Below are positions 38,142 through 48,873 of a DNA stretch of 64,000 bases, one piece after another; position 1 is the stretch's first letter; each line of letters starts with the position of its first letter. Origin of the DNA: Cryptomeria japonica (lineage: Eukaryota; Streptophyta; Pinopsida; Cupressales; Cupressaceae); assembly GCF_030272615.1 (NCBI RefSeq), contig NC_081409.1:240031832-240095831 (forward strand), read 5' to 3'. The translations under genes were made by a program, and so were the position numbers. The notes beneath the pieces were generated by a model that was given only the letters and a program-made list of their open reading frames with translations, was not told the DNA's origin and did no database searches.

Positions 38142-38825
38142 TTGTTCTGTGTGCAAGTCGTGAATAATATGGACACACCATTGAGGCTAATAGGGCTTAA
38201 GAGACAAATGGCATTTACAGGGGAAGTCAAAGAGGATAGATTGAGAGGTATTCTCGCATTTCCTCATGACCTGGTTATTTGGGCGGTAAAGAAAAATTTA
38301 GGGGAAGCATATATTAAGAATGAAGACCAAACCAGGGCCAATTCTGATATAGTTGTGATGTTTCTTGCGGTGGCTATGCACTTTGAGAAAGATAGGGAGG
38401 TGGTAATAAAATTATGTCGAAATGTTTTCAAGAAGGACTTGTTGGGTGAATTGGATAGGGTTGTCATTAATGTGTCTAATGATTTAATTGTTCCTAAGCC
38501 TAAGAACTATGATAAGTTCGTGTGAAAAAACAAACCTATGCCAAGATTTCCAATTTTGGAAATTGAAGATGAGGCTGACTTTGTGGCCTCTAATCTGATA
38601 AGGCAACGTAATTTCTATTTTCTTATGTGGCTCTTGCATGTTAAAAAACCGACTTGTAAAAGATGGCTAGCTAACTATTTGGAGGCGGAAGGCATTGAAG
38701 TAGTTCTTGATGATGTAGAGCTCCCCTTTGTTTCTGCTCCTAGCCCAGGAGAATCCTCTGGTAATCTAGGATTGCTGGTAAGCAAGGCTCGAATGAAAAG
38801 GAATCTAGTTTCTCCTAAAGCCTAG
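38142..38825 (+). pseudogene. Unrecognised ORF of about 220 codons with one in-frame TGA
   Basis: A frame runs from 38142 (or the ATG at 38169, MDTPLRLIGLKRQ) to TAG at 38823-38825, broken only by TGA at 38523-38525. The peptide has ordinary globular composition, not repeat-like. A first half holds FPHDLVIWAVKKNLGEAY, VVMFLAVAMHF and FKKDLLGELDRVV. A second half holds MPRFPILEIEDEADFV, NFYFLMWLLHV and LANYLEAEGIEVVLDDVELP, with a basic tail. I recognise no retroelement domain or cellular family. It sits between a microsatellite and element D with no intact element around it. It could be a captured gene fragment, a decayed host exon or an extra ORF of a gypsy element. Confidence 0.5.
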
Positions 38826-39909
38826 GCCTTGCTTTCTATCTTCAAGGTAGATTTTGATTCTCTTTCGATACTCTTAAACTTTATCATCTCTTTTGGCTCT
38901 ACTAGGGCTACTATGATACCAAATGTCAGGTTCTGCTTTAATGCTTTGTTTATGACAATATAGACATATGGGTTTGTTTATGATAAATTACCTCTGATGC
39001 TTATCTGTTTTGGTTAGTTTGTCTTTACTCTCAGTATTTCCGTTCCTCCATCTTGAGATTAATTGCAAGCTTTCTCTGAATTGGATGTATATTCATAATT
39101 ATGCATATATGTATATTGATGTATATACTGATACAAATAGTCTGACCTTTTGGATTTGGCCCATATCATGGCCCTTTTACTCACTCCTTAAGCAGATGTT
39201 TGTGTGAATATGAATATATATATATATATATATATATATTCATATTTATATATATATCTAAATATTATTTTTTGTTTGTGGTTCTGCTTCTGGTATCTAG
39301 GTGTAGGTTAGGTCTTCGCTTTTAATTTCAGTGTTACTTTGGTTGGGATTCTTAAAATAGTTTACGGTTGTCATGGCCCTAGACTGGGTTATGTTTAGAT
39401 TCAACATATCTTATAATTTAAATCTTTCTATGCTCTTACCTTACCTCGATTCACTCTGATATCTGTTGGTATGAATTAGCTAGGAGATAGCACTAAGACC
39501 CACTAGAAAATAAAGGAAAGAAAACATGGTTTCACAAAACATCAGATCAACTCATAGACAGTATACTTGTTGAACATGACTCCACATCATAATAGGGAAA
39601 ACCATCAAGACTATACACAAGTGACCATAAGGGAAGAATGTCATCGCATAGCTTGGTATGGTTATCCTGGCAGGCCTCCATAGGTCCCGGCCCCCGTCAT
39701 GGGTTATCCTGGTAACCTCTCTCAAACCCCCGACCCCATCAAAGTTGCATGTGGACCCAAACAATCCTTTTGTGAGGACAAGGTTGTTGGTTTTCTATTC
39801 CAGGCCTTCTCATTGCATCTTGAGTCTGTACTAGCACTCAACCATGAACGAGGCATAATTATCTTATTTAGTGTTTCATCTACCAAGCCACCTAAATATT
39901 ATTAAGTTA
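38826..39909. other. No gene; AT palindrome near 39211-39247
   Basis: AT-rich sequence. A run of AT repeats flanked by GAATATGAATAT and ATATTCATATT forms one long palindrome. The section 39480-39909 has G/C-richer text with small hairpins (for example GGTTA and TAACC arms near 39703-39718) and may continue past element D at 47730. Confidence 0.45.
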
Positions 39910-39914
39910 CCACT

Positions 39915-41176
39915 TGTAGCATCCTAAAATTGCAACACTTGCAATTTCGACTGCATTTGGGTCTTCACGATGGTGATGCAACATGGAACCTGAATAGAGA
40001 CCCCGAAACTTGTTCATGACATCAAAAACTGCATTTTTCAGCACCCTGGCCTGATCCTCCTTGCACCCTGCTGTCCCGGGAGGTGGGACCAGGGCACCCA
40101 GTGCCCTGGTCCTTCAGGACTAGGGCACCCAGCACCCTGGTCCCCCAGGACCATGGCACCCAGCGCCCTGGTCCCTGGCCCTATTTTGGGCCCAGTCTCT
40201 TTTGGGGCTTCAGGTCTTTAAGTTTGCAAATTGGAAAATATTGTTTCCTGGTCGGCCCAAGGTCGGAAAAATCAGTATATCAACCCTAATTGACAAGTAT
40301 ATAAACTACATTTCCTCTCCCATTTGAGGGAGGTCGAAAAAAGGAAATAAGCGAGAGCAAAAGGCGAAAGCGACATTCAAACATTCAAGCATTCAAGCAT
40401 TCCTTCAAGCAATTGAGCATTCTAAGTCTCCATTCAAGGCTAAGTGTTGCATTCAAGACAAGGATTCAACCATTGAAGAGGAGATCACATACAACATACA
40501 ACATACTACATACATTACACCTTCGCATGTAAGAATACAAACATTCTTACAACAAGGTATCAGTACTTGTTTACATTACAAACATTTACATTTACAGCAT
40601 TCTCATTTCTTGGTTAATTCCAAAACTGGGGTTTGACCTAAAGGCAAACCCCTCATCCCTAACCCCCCAATTGTCCTCTCTTTTCTGTGTGTAGGTTGCA
40701 GGTACGCGGCTGTAATTGAAGATCTAGAATCCTTGTGCAGAGACGAACAGATCCCCCTTCGTTTCGCAGATTTTTCGGAGGACCGTGTGCACGCCAGGCG
40801 CCATCGTCCCGTCAACTTTCACTCAAATTTGCAGAACAGCACCGTCTCGACATTTTACTGCTAATTCCAAGTCCGCAGCTTCATCCCGTATCCCTATCTC
40901 TGTTTATAAGTGAATCTTTCCTACTTTACATGCATTCCTAGTTCAATCTTTCTATCTACATTCTTTACAAAAGAGGGTATCCTTGATGTCTTAACCCTTG
41001 AAACTCATATAGAATCCAATCTTGCATTGCGTGGGATTGGATCTTGTGGGTTTCAACCCCTCTTTTGAATGTAAAGTCTCCCCTAAGTGAAAACCATCAA
41101 CCCTAGTGACTCTCCCTTCTCTCTCCTTGGAGTTGGGGAGGGGAGAACAACTAGGGTTCGATTTTTCCGCTTTACA
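39915..41176 (+). repeat. 5' LTR of element D
   Basis: A 1,262-bp LTR, starting TGTAGCATCCTAAAATTG and ending TTTTTCCGCTTTACA. It contains three tandem 31-bp hairpin units at 40086-40174, where the right LTR has one. It also carries short ATTCAAGC and AACATAC repeats (40376-40520) and a GGACCGTGTGCAC block at 40780-40792 that recurs in the leader. Confidence 0.93.
40086..40174. repeat. Three-unit hairpin minisatellite in the LTR of element D
   Basis: Unit 1 (40086-40112) is a perfect inverted repeat: arms GGACCAGGGCA and TGCCCTGGTCC around a CCCAG loop. Units 2 and 3 are the same 31-bp unit with a few changes that break some pairs. The right LTR has only one such unit, near 46696-46724. Confidence 0.85.
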
Positions 41177-41177
41177 T

Positions 41178-41196
41178 TTTGGTGAACCCGACATGA
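41178..41196 (+). other. Primer-binding site of element D (primer tRNA not identified)
   Basis: TTTGGTGAACCCGACATGA follows the left LTR. The TGG start is typical of primer sites, but it is not the tRNA-Met core used by the copia elements here. I cannot name the tRNA with confidence. Confidence 0.55.
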
Positions 41197-42359
41197 ACAT
41201 CCTCATTCTGATTATTCATGGTTAGATCTGAAAATTTTGTTTCCTTAATTACATTTCCATGTTTGATCTTTTGCAAATTTTAGAGGTTGATTGCATAAAA
41301 ACCCTAAAATTTTCTTTTTAGTAATTAAACTTGTGAAATGTTTAATTGTTAATGCTTGTTTCAGATCTACCCTTCTATTGCAAATTGTCAATTCATATTT
41401 GTGCTTTAATTCTGAAAATTAAGTGGTTAAATGTCAAAACCCTAACTTTTAAGACCTTCTTGATTCAACCTTTGACTGATAATTTCACTAATCAAAACAC
41501 TTCCAAATCGGCTGTAACTTTGGATTCCGCAATAAAATCACAATATCTTTCATCCCTGAAAATTTGGAAAAAAGTTGCAAGGACCGTGTGCACCCCGAGC
41601 GCCATCGTCCCCGACATTTTTTTCGAAATTTCGGGAGCTAGATCTTACTGTATTTTTCTGCTAAAATCCAGAATTTTGGCTGATTTTATCAGATGTAACA
41701 CTTTCAAAATTAAAGTCAAAGTTGGTCTAGCGATTGCTTGGATTGAGGCTTCTAATCATTCAAAAATTGTTGAAATTGAAATTCATATCAAAATTGTGTT
41801 TCTTACAGTCCTAAATCTGAAAAGTGTGTTGGCATTCGTTTGAAATTTCAGTGTTTTATTCAAATTTTTGTAGTTTGTGACTTTTGAAATTAAGTGTTTA
41901 ATTGCAACAACTTTGATTTCCACTTTCAAATTCGAATTTTGCATGAAATTGAGTCAACTTTTAAATTTCGAAACTTGCATTGCTTTCAACATTCCCTCTA
42001 AAATCATAAAATTCAAAATTCCAGTTTCCCTCTCTTTTTCAAATTTCAAGTTTTACATTTTTCAACAATATTGGTAGGGTTCAATTTCGAGATTGCAACT
42101 TTAATTTGGCCTATCTACAGATCGTAAAATCACTCAATTTTTGAGATTAGCTTTAAAATCATCATAACTTTCATCCCTGAAAATTTCGAAAAAAGTTGCG
42201 AGGACCGTGTGCACTCCATTCGCCACGGTCCCGGACATTTTTTCCGAAATTTCGGGAGATTGTCTTGATTGTATTTAACAGCTTAAATCTAGGAGATTGG
42301 TTGGTTTTATTGAAATTTGCTACCTCTAAAATTCAAAATCTTCTCTCTCTCTTTAGTGC
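41197..42359 (+). other. Leader of element D with a repeated structured block
   Basis: A 1.2 kb untranslated leader. A block of about 90 bp occurs twice (41551-41639 and 42171-42260). Each copy has CATCCCTGAAAATTT, AGTTGC(A/G)AGGACCGTG and CGAAATTTCGGGAG. The second has perfect 8-bp arms GGACCGTG (42202-42209) and CACGGTCC (42224-42231) and the 12-bp palindrome CCGAAATTTCGG (42244-42255). The GGACCGTGTGCAC core is also in both LTRs. No credible ORF. Confidence 0.65.
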
Positions 42360-44366
42360 ATGAGTTTTACAACAATAAGTCCTACTTACACTATTACCGT
42401 TAGACGAAGCCTTAGAATTAAGTCTTTCCAAGGTTTAATTACTGAGGAGATGGAACCTAATTTGAATGGCCTTTTTAACGAGGACATGGGTAATTCCTCT
42501 AATCCTCTTAATGATGAAGAAGCTCTCCATGAGGTTTCTGTAGAACAACTTTCAAAATTGGATAACCAATTTGATGATTTTCGACAATGGATGTCTCAAG
42601 AATACCCCGATAGTCAAGCTCTTCCTTTAATTGAGGGTCTAAAACGTATGCTTCAAAGAGATAAGAATGGAATTGATATTTTGTGTGGCATTGCACACAT
42701 TATGGATTCGAATGTGATGCCTATGAAGAGTTGTGTCGAAACCTTAGGTTATACACAACCTCCTACTCAAGTTAATCATTCTCTTCCTTTGATGACTCCT
42801 ATTGCTAGTATACCTACTTTTCCATCAAACATAATGACTACTTCAATACAAGACATTCCTCCTATGATCACTAGTCATGGGGGAAATCCCTCTTCTTCAA
42901 TCAACCCTCTTCCTTCATTCAATCCGACTTCTTCATTCATTCCTTCAATGAGTGTCCCTATTATATCTCCACAAATGAACATGACGCCAGGGGGCAATTC
43001 ATTTAACCCTTCCATTCCTCCTTGTAGTGTTCCTCCTTTCCAACCACCTCCTATGACTAACTATCATAGCGTCCCACCACCTTACTCTCTACCTTCTTTC
43101 AATAACATAACACCTCCATCACAATCTAACACGTCTAATATGAACTCTTCGACTGAAGCGACCATTAACAATCTTGCACAAACTGTCTCTTCTTTACAGC
43201 AACAAATTGCCTCTATGAATCAATCCAAGTTTAGTGTGCCCACATTTGATGTTGCGAGCCCACTTTCTCTTGACATTGTTTGAGCTATCCCCCCTAAACA
43301 TGTTGAAATTCCGCATTTGGAGCTTTATAATGGTAAGGGTGATCCTCTAACACATGTTAAGACCTTTCAAACAATATGTACTGATTTTGCTTATGACCAA
43401 AGGTTGCTTGCAAAACTGTTTACTAGAACATTAAGAGATAAAGCCCGACAATGGTATTGCTCGTTGCCTTCTTATTCTATTACTTCTTTCGAACAACTTG
43501 CAAATGCTTTTATTCAACAATTTCAAAACAATATAAGTCCTAAAGTTACTTTGATTGATTTAATGCATTGTAAACAAGGTGTTAAAGAAAAAGTGACTGA
43601 TTTCATTGGTAGATATAAGCATTTGTATGCTCAAATTTCCTTTCCAGTACCTGACAATGATATTCAAAGAATCTTTATTTCTAATTTACAAAAAGATATT
43701 AGAGAAAAACTCCTATTTTCTGAGTTTACTTCTTTCCAACAGTTGTGCGCAACTCTTCACAATTATCAACTGACTGTGAGTCAAATGGAACAAGCAAATC
43801 CTATGGCTCTGAGTGATAAGGGTGATAGTAGTCAACAACCATTTGGGAAGTTTAAACCGAACAGAGAGTCCATTAAATTCAATGAAAACATCATCAACAA
43901 CAATGTGAATGCGGCATCAGGTGTGCCTCCTATTTCTAAGTTTTTCAAGAAAGAAAGAAAGTTTACTCCTTTGAATGAATCATTGCATAGTATTATGAAT
44001 AAGTTATTGGAACAAAATGTGCTTACTCTTCCTCCTATAAGGCAAATAGACCCTGCAAAGATTAACTCACCCTATTTTGATAACAAATCTTTTTGTCAAT
44101 TTCATCGTCAACCTGGGCATGATACTAAAAAATGTTTTGCTTTAAAGGGTAAAATTCAAGATTTGATTGATAATAATACTATTTCTGTTTCTAGAGTGAG
44201 TGATAAAGGCAATACATCTGTAGCTCCTCCTAACCAAAATTTTCAGATTTTTACTGATCCATTACCTTCTCACACCTCTAATGTGATTGATACTAATGAT
44301 TCCTCTGTCTCACCTGATGATCTTGTGTCTATGACTCCGAATGTGATTAACTTTGTAGAGCAGTAG
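42360..44366 (+). pseudogene. gag of element D (gypsy type, one in-frame TGA)
   Basis: ATG at 42360 (MSFTTISPTYTITVRR) opens a frame with a Pro/Ser/Asn-rich N-terminal third (about residues 120-280) and a short coiled coil. TGA at 43281-43283 interrupts it. The Ty3-type capsid domain follows (YNGKGDPLTHVKTF, RTLRDKARQWYCSL, LIDLMHCKQG, FIGRYKHLY). A knuckle-like CQFHRQPGHDTKKC lies near 44094. The frame ends at TAG 44364-44366 and continues as protease beyond it. Gag would form the particle. With near-identical LTRs, the TGA is either a recent mutation or tolerated by readthrough. Confidence 0.85.
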
Positions 44367-45740
44367 AAAATCCCTAAAGAACCTTCCATCACCTTTGATT
44401 CTAGTGAAACTATCAGGGCACCTGATGGTCCTTTATATATAGTTGCAAAAGTCAAGAATACACCTTGTCGTGGAGTGCTTATTGATCCTTCTTGTATGGT
44501 TAATATCATTACTGAAGAATTTATTTTTACTTTGCAATTGAATCAAGTGATCTATGACGAAAAAAATGTGGTTGTGAAACTATTTGATGCATTTTCTTCT
44601 CCTGCAATTGGTTCTATTACATTACCTATTGAGGTCCATAACAAATCCCTTGATGTGGACTTTGCTATTATTCCATCATCCGAACAATTTCGTGTGAAGC
44701 TAGGCTATCCTTGGCTATCTTCCATGAAAGCTATTGCTTCTCCTATTCATAAGTGTTTGAAATTTCCCCATAATGGTGAAGTTGTTACTATCAATCATAG
44801 TCTCTTTAAACCAGCTGAAAGAACTTCTAGCATTCCTATTGATTACTTTTGGCCTAAACAATTCCAATCTCTTCCTCCGCGAAGTGATCATCTTTTCAAA
44901 TCTTATCAAAAGTGGAAAAAAGACATGATCCTATCTCTAAGTGAACCTAGAACACCCAAACTTGACATTCCTATCGTTCTTGAGAAGGAAGTTCTTCCTT
45001 TGAAAGATAAAACTAATGTCTTTCCTCAAGAAGATTCCCAACCCATTCCTATGAATGTGACTATGCCTATATCTAATAAACTTCCTAAAAGTAGACCTAT
45101 ACCTCCTCGTCATGATGGGCTTGGTCTCCTTCCTAAACCAAATATTCCTCCCTTACATGGAGCAGTTCCTCCTCCTTCCTCTTATGGAGAGAAGAGACCT
45201 TCCTCTTCTCCTATTGTTCAACCTAAGAGACCACAACCTAAACACCCAAGTGATAAGGATGAGAACATTCCTCCTCCTCAATCTTTGCAACTTCCTACTA
45301 AGACTAGACGAAATCGTTCTGCACATGAACGCCGACGAAAGCATCGTCTTAGAGCTCAGGCAGCTGCTTCTCAAACTTTGCAACCCCCAAAAACACCTTC
45401 AGCTAGTATTATTCCATTTTCTCCTCAGCCGACGATTGAGCCGAAATCTCCTAAACATAAGATGCATGATGGTCTTGATCCTGTGCGGGTTAAAGATCCT
45501 ATTTTTATAAATCTTGATGATGATATAGATGAAAATGTTACTCCTGTTCATTCTGATAGTGAATATGAATATGTTGATGTCAATAACCATTTATCTAACG
45601 AATTTTCTAAAGCACTTATCCTAGCTCCTAGACAAAAACAACGTGGCTCGAAACATGAACATAGCCCTTGTTTGGATCTTGTGATAGCTCCATCTGCTGT
45701 GTTGGATGTTCCTCCTCTAGCGTGTTTCCTGCCTTCCTGA
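44367..45740 (+). CDS. Protease-like domain and Pro-rich extension of element D
   Basis: In the same frame after the gag TAG, the sequence gives a retropepsin-like fold: LYIVAKVKNTPCRGVLIDPSCMVNII with an Asp-Pro-Ser where Asp-Ser/Thr-Gly is usual, then ITLPIEV and VKLGYPWLSSMKAIAS. An acid/Pro/Lys-rich tail of roughly 250 residues follows, including a basic run (KTRRNRSAHERRRKHRLRA) and acidic FINLDDDIDENV. It ends at TGA 45738-45740. No RT motif follows. The changed active site makes proteolytic activity doubtful. It would need readthrough of the TAG to be made as a Gag fusion. Confidence 0.75.
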   Translation, partial: KIPKEPSITFDSSETIRAPDGPLYIVAKVKNTPCRGVLIDPSCMVNIITEEFIFTLQLNQVIYDEKNVVVKLFDAFSSPAIGSITLPIEVHNKSLDVDFAIIPSSEQFRVKLGYPWLSSMKAIASPIHKCLKFPHNGEVVTINHSLFKPAERTSSIPIDYFWPKQFQSLPPRSDHLFKSYQKWKKDMILSLSEPRTPKLDIPIVLEKEVLPLKDKTNVFPQEDSQPIPMNVTMPISNKLPKSRPIPPRHDGLGLLPKPNIPPLHGAVPPPSSYGEKRPSSSPIVQPKRPQPKHPSDKDENIPPPQSLQLPTKTRRNRSAHERRRKHRLRAQAAASQTLQPPKTPSASIIPFSPQPTIEPKSPKHKMHDGLDPVRVKDPIFINLDDDIDENVTPVHSDSEYEYVDVNNHLSNEFSKALILAPRQKQRGSKHEHSPCLDLVIAPSAVLDVPPLACFLPS

Positions 45741-46524
45741 AATATTGATCACCAAGATCGGGGGGTAGATGACGTGCTAGACTAGTTCATTAGCATAGCA
45801 GATTCTCTCCTCCTCTCTTTTGTTACTTCTTCTATGTGTTATTCTCATTCTTCTATTTGTTGTCCTTAGTGTTGTCTACTTAAGGACGATGCAAAACATT
45901 GAGATCTCTTTTGGTCTCTCTCATGTTGACTCAAAAGACACATGTGTTCCCTTCTTCTACGTGACCTTCCTTGATTGGGGAATGAAGAACCATTATGCAT
46001 TCATACATATGATATACATGAATTATCATACAGCATACTGACCCCGAGGAAAGCGAAGTCACCTTGTGCTTTGTGTTTTGTGTCTATTATCCTTGGGCTT
46101 ATCTCACACTTGGGGGCTAAATCCTTGCGATAACGTGCTCCTTTCTCATTTCTTATATGTATCACTACCTTAAAGCAATCACCCCTGGTGAGGCATGTGT
46201 GATCGCTTTAACGTAGGGGGCATACATCCCGTTCATATATTTTCAAGATACTTGAAAATTTCTTGACAAATTTAGCTTTGCCTTGAAAATTTTTGATATC
46301 TTTCTTGCATGACTCATAGTGAGGAAACCTTACTACTGACAATCATGGTTCTCCCTCATGATCTTCCCTTTTACTTTGTTAATCGAAGTCGTAAGATCCT
46401 TAGTCCACTGGGGGCTTGGTGTATCTTGCCTCCTTGACGTGGTGAAAGTTTTTCAATGTTGTTTCCTTGTACTTTACCGGAAGTATGAGCGTACGCTTAT
46501 ACTCCCGCTAAAGTGGGGGCTAAA
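45741..46524 (+). promoter_or_regulatory. 3' region of element D with G-rich PPT-like runs
   Basis: Untranslated. Repeated CTTGGGGGCTAAAT (46109), CACTGGGGGCTTGG (46406) and AAAGTGGGGGCTAAA (46510-46524) occur. The last abuts the right LTR and is the likely PPT. No ORF of note. Confidence 0.6.
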
Positions 46525-47724
46525 TGTAGCGTCCTAAAATTGTGACACTTGCAATTTCGACTGCATTTGGGTCTTCACGATGGTGATGCAACACAGAACC
46601 TGAATGGAGACCCCGAAACTTGTTCATGACATCAAAAACTGCATTTTTTAGCACCCTGGCCTGATCCTCCTTGCACCCTGCTGTCCCGAGAGGTGGGACC
46701 AGGGTGCCCAGCGCCCTGGTCCCTGGCCCTATTATGGGCCCGGTCTCTTTTAGGGCTTCGGGTCTTTAAGTTTGCAAATTGGAAAATATTGTTTCCTGGT
46801 CGGCCCAAGGTCGGAAAAATCAGTATATCAACCCTAATTGACAAGTATATAAACTACATTTCCTCTCCCATTTGAGGGAGGTCAAAAAAAGGAAATAAGC
46901 GAGAGCAAAAGGCGAAAGCGACATTCAAACATTCAAGCATTCAAGCATTCCTTCAAGCAATTGAGCATTCTAAGTCTCCATTCAAGGCTAAGTGTTGCAT
47001 TCAAGACAAGGATTCAACCATTGAAGAGGAGATCACATACAACATACAACATACTACATACATTACACCTTCGCATGTAAGAATACAAACATTCTTACAA
47101 CAAGGTATCAGTACTTGTTTACATTACAAACATTTACATTTACAGCATTCTCATTTCTTGGTTAATTCCAAAACTGGGGTTTGACCTAAAGGCAAACCCC
47201 TCATCCCTAACCCCCCAATTGTCCTCTCTTTTCTGTGTGTAGGTTGCAGGTACGCGGCTGTAATTGAAGATCTGGAATCCTTGTGCAGAGACGAACAGAT
47301 CCCCCTTCGTTTCGCAGATTTTTCGGAGGACCGTGTGCACGTCGGGCGCCATCGTCCCGTCAACTTTCACTCAAATTTGCAGAATAGCACCGTCTCGACA
47401 TTTTACTGCTAATTCCAGGTCTGCAGCTTCATCCCGTATCCCTATCTCTGTTTATAAGTGAATCTTTCCTACTTTACATGCATTCATAGTTCAATCTTTC
47501 TATCTACATTCTTTACAAAAGAGGGTATCCTTGATGTCTTAACCCTTGAAACTCATATAGAATCCAATCTTGCATTGCGTGGGATTGGATCTTGTGGGTT
47601 TCAACCCCTCTTTTGAATGTAAAGTCTCCCCTAAGTGAAAACCATCAACCCTAGTGACTCTCCCTTCTCTCTCCTTGGAGTTGGGGAGGGGAGAACAACT
47701 AGGGTTCGATTTTTCCGCTTTACA
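46525..47724 (+). repeat. 3' LTR of element D
   Basis: A 1,200-bp copy of 39915-41176. It differs by scattered transitions and by having one hairpin unit instead of three. Ends CCGCTTTACA, then the duplication CCACT. Confidence 0.93.
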
Positions 47725-47729
47725 CCACT

Positions 47730-48663
47730 TACTTAAACAAACTTTCGATGGGTTACCCAGCTAACCACTTTAGGAGCGGCCCTCAATCGAAAGCCACTCT
47801 CCCATATAATACTTAACCAAAATCACATGAACTCCCAAAACCAAGGTATACACAAGAAAGAGTACACAAGGTTCAAACGGTAGAAAACCCACTTGGTTGA
47901 ACAAGCCCTTTCCCAACGTGACCAACTGATAAATTCTCATCATGAGACATAAACGACCACGTAAACCACCATACAACAAAATTTAACACTCTAACCAAGG
48001 ACTTGCAATTTTGAAAATAAATGCGAATACAGTAATCAAATACACATCTTCGCTAATTTAGATTGACAATAATTATCTATTTAAAAATGTCAGTCGACCA
48101 AGGTTTTCTAATACATTTATTTTCAAAATGCCACATTAAAAAAATGATTTCACAATAAACTAAGTTCCAAAATTTCATCACCCATATTTTCTAATGCATA
48201 TAAAAATATAATTAAATTTATTTATTTATATTATTCTCAATAATAATAAAAAATATTTCAGTTGAAAAAATTCCCATAAACTATATATATATAAATGAAA
48301 TAGAAAATTTAAATTTGTTGTTGAAATTTAGTCTTAGAAAATTTTCTCACTTTGCATTCTTCCCTGAGTTTACAGTTGGGAAAGTTGTTTAAAAAAAAAT
48401 TGTTTAAACAAAATATATATAATAAAAAGAAAAAAAAATAATTGGGGGAGGGGTTTTTGGGCAACCATGGACCCCATGACCGCATGGCTAGGGATTTGTG
48501 GCTTCCCCAAGCCATGGGGGGAGCCCAGGCTGTGAGGGCATGTTGTGGCCTCCACACAGTCGTGGTTGTGTGGGAGACCACGACATGGTCTCTTAGCAAC
48601 CCTTCCTTTTGTGAAAGGGGCCCCCGCATGGTTGTGAGAAACCATGTGGGGGGTGATTTTTGA
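47730..48663. other. No gene; hairpin-rich GC patch at 48470-48660
   Basis: 47730-48420 has no feature beyond AT-rich text. The patch 48470-48660 holds short inverted repeats: GTCGTGGT / ACCACGAC, GGCTT / AAGCC and CATGGT / ACCATG. It lies next to the gypsy LTR tip at 48664-48831 and may be part of such an LTR. Confidence 0.4.
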
Positions 48664-48831
48664 AACCCAAAAGGAACACACTAAAACATAGGAATAAAAG
48701 CAGAAATAATTTTTTTTTTTAAACATAACATATCATTAAGGTGCATTAAGTTATGTTTAAAAATAAATAAATTTTGCTTGTATTCCTATGTTTTAGTGTG
48801 TTCCTTTTGGGTTTCTTGGCAGGGCATTACA
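48664..48831. repeat. Foldback of a gypsy LTR tip
   Basis: AACCCAAAAGGAACACAC (from 48664) reads plus. The reverse complement of the same text, ending GCCAAGAAACCC...TGTAATGCCC, reads from 48831 leftward. Arms are about 34 bp with around 80 bp between. Compared with 37420-37554, the segment up to about 48757 is in plus orientation and the remainder in minus orientation. Confidence 0.75.
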
Positions 48832-48873
48832 ATGGGAACTACACAGTGAAGTAGCAAAGAGGGGTGAGGAGGT

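Larger units (their letters stand above)
39915..47724 (+). mobile_element. Gypsy-type element D: gag and protease-like, no RT or integrase
   Basis: Bounded by LTRs starting TGTAGC(A/G)TCCTAAAATTG and by the exact duplication CCACT (39910-39914 and 47725-47729). The LTRs differ at only about 2% of sites by eye, plus a 62-bp repeat-number difference, so it moved recently. Inside are a primer-like site, a 1.2 kb leader, one frame of 1,127 codons (gag, protease-like region and a Pro-rich tail) and a PPT-rich 3' region. RT, RNase H and integrase are absent. This is the layout of a non-autonomous element of the TR-GAG kind, dependent on a partner for reverse transcription. Confidence 0.92.

Noticed and set aside
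45112-45510. 132-codon Leu-rich frame overlapping the protease tail of element D
   Set aside because: Out-of-frame shadow of the Pro-rich coding region.
39915-47724. Element D as a complete gypsy element with degraded RT
   Set aside because: After the protease-like region and Pro-rich tail the only sequence before the right LTR is about 780 bp of untranslated, PPT-rich DNA; no RT, RNase H or integrase motif in any frame.
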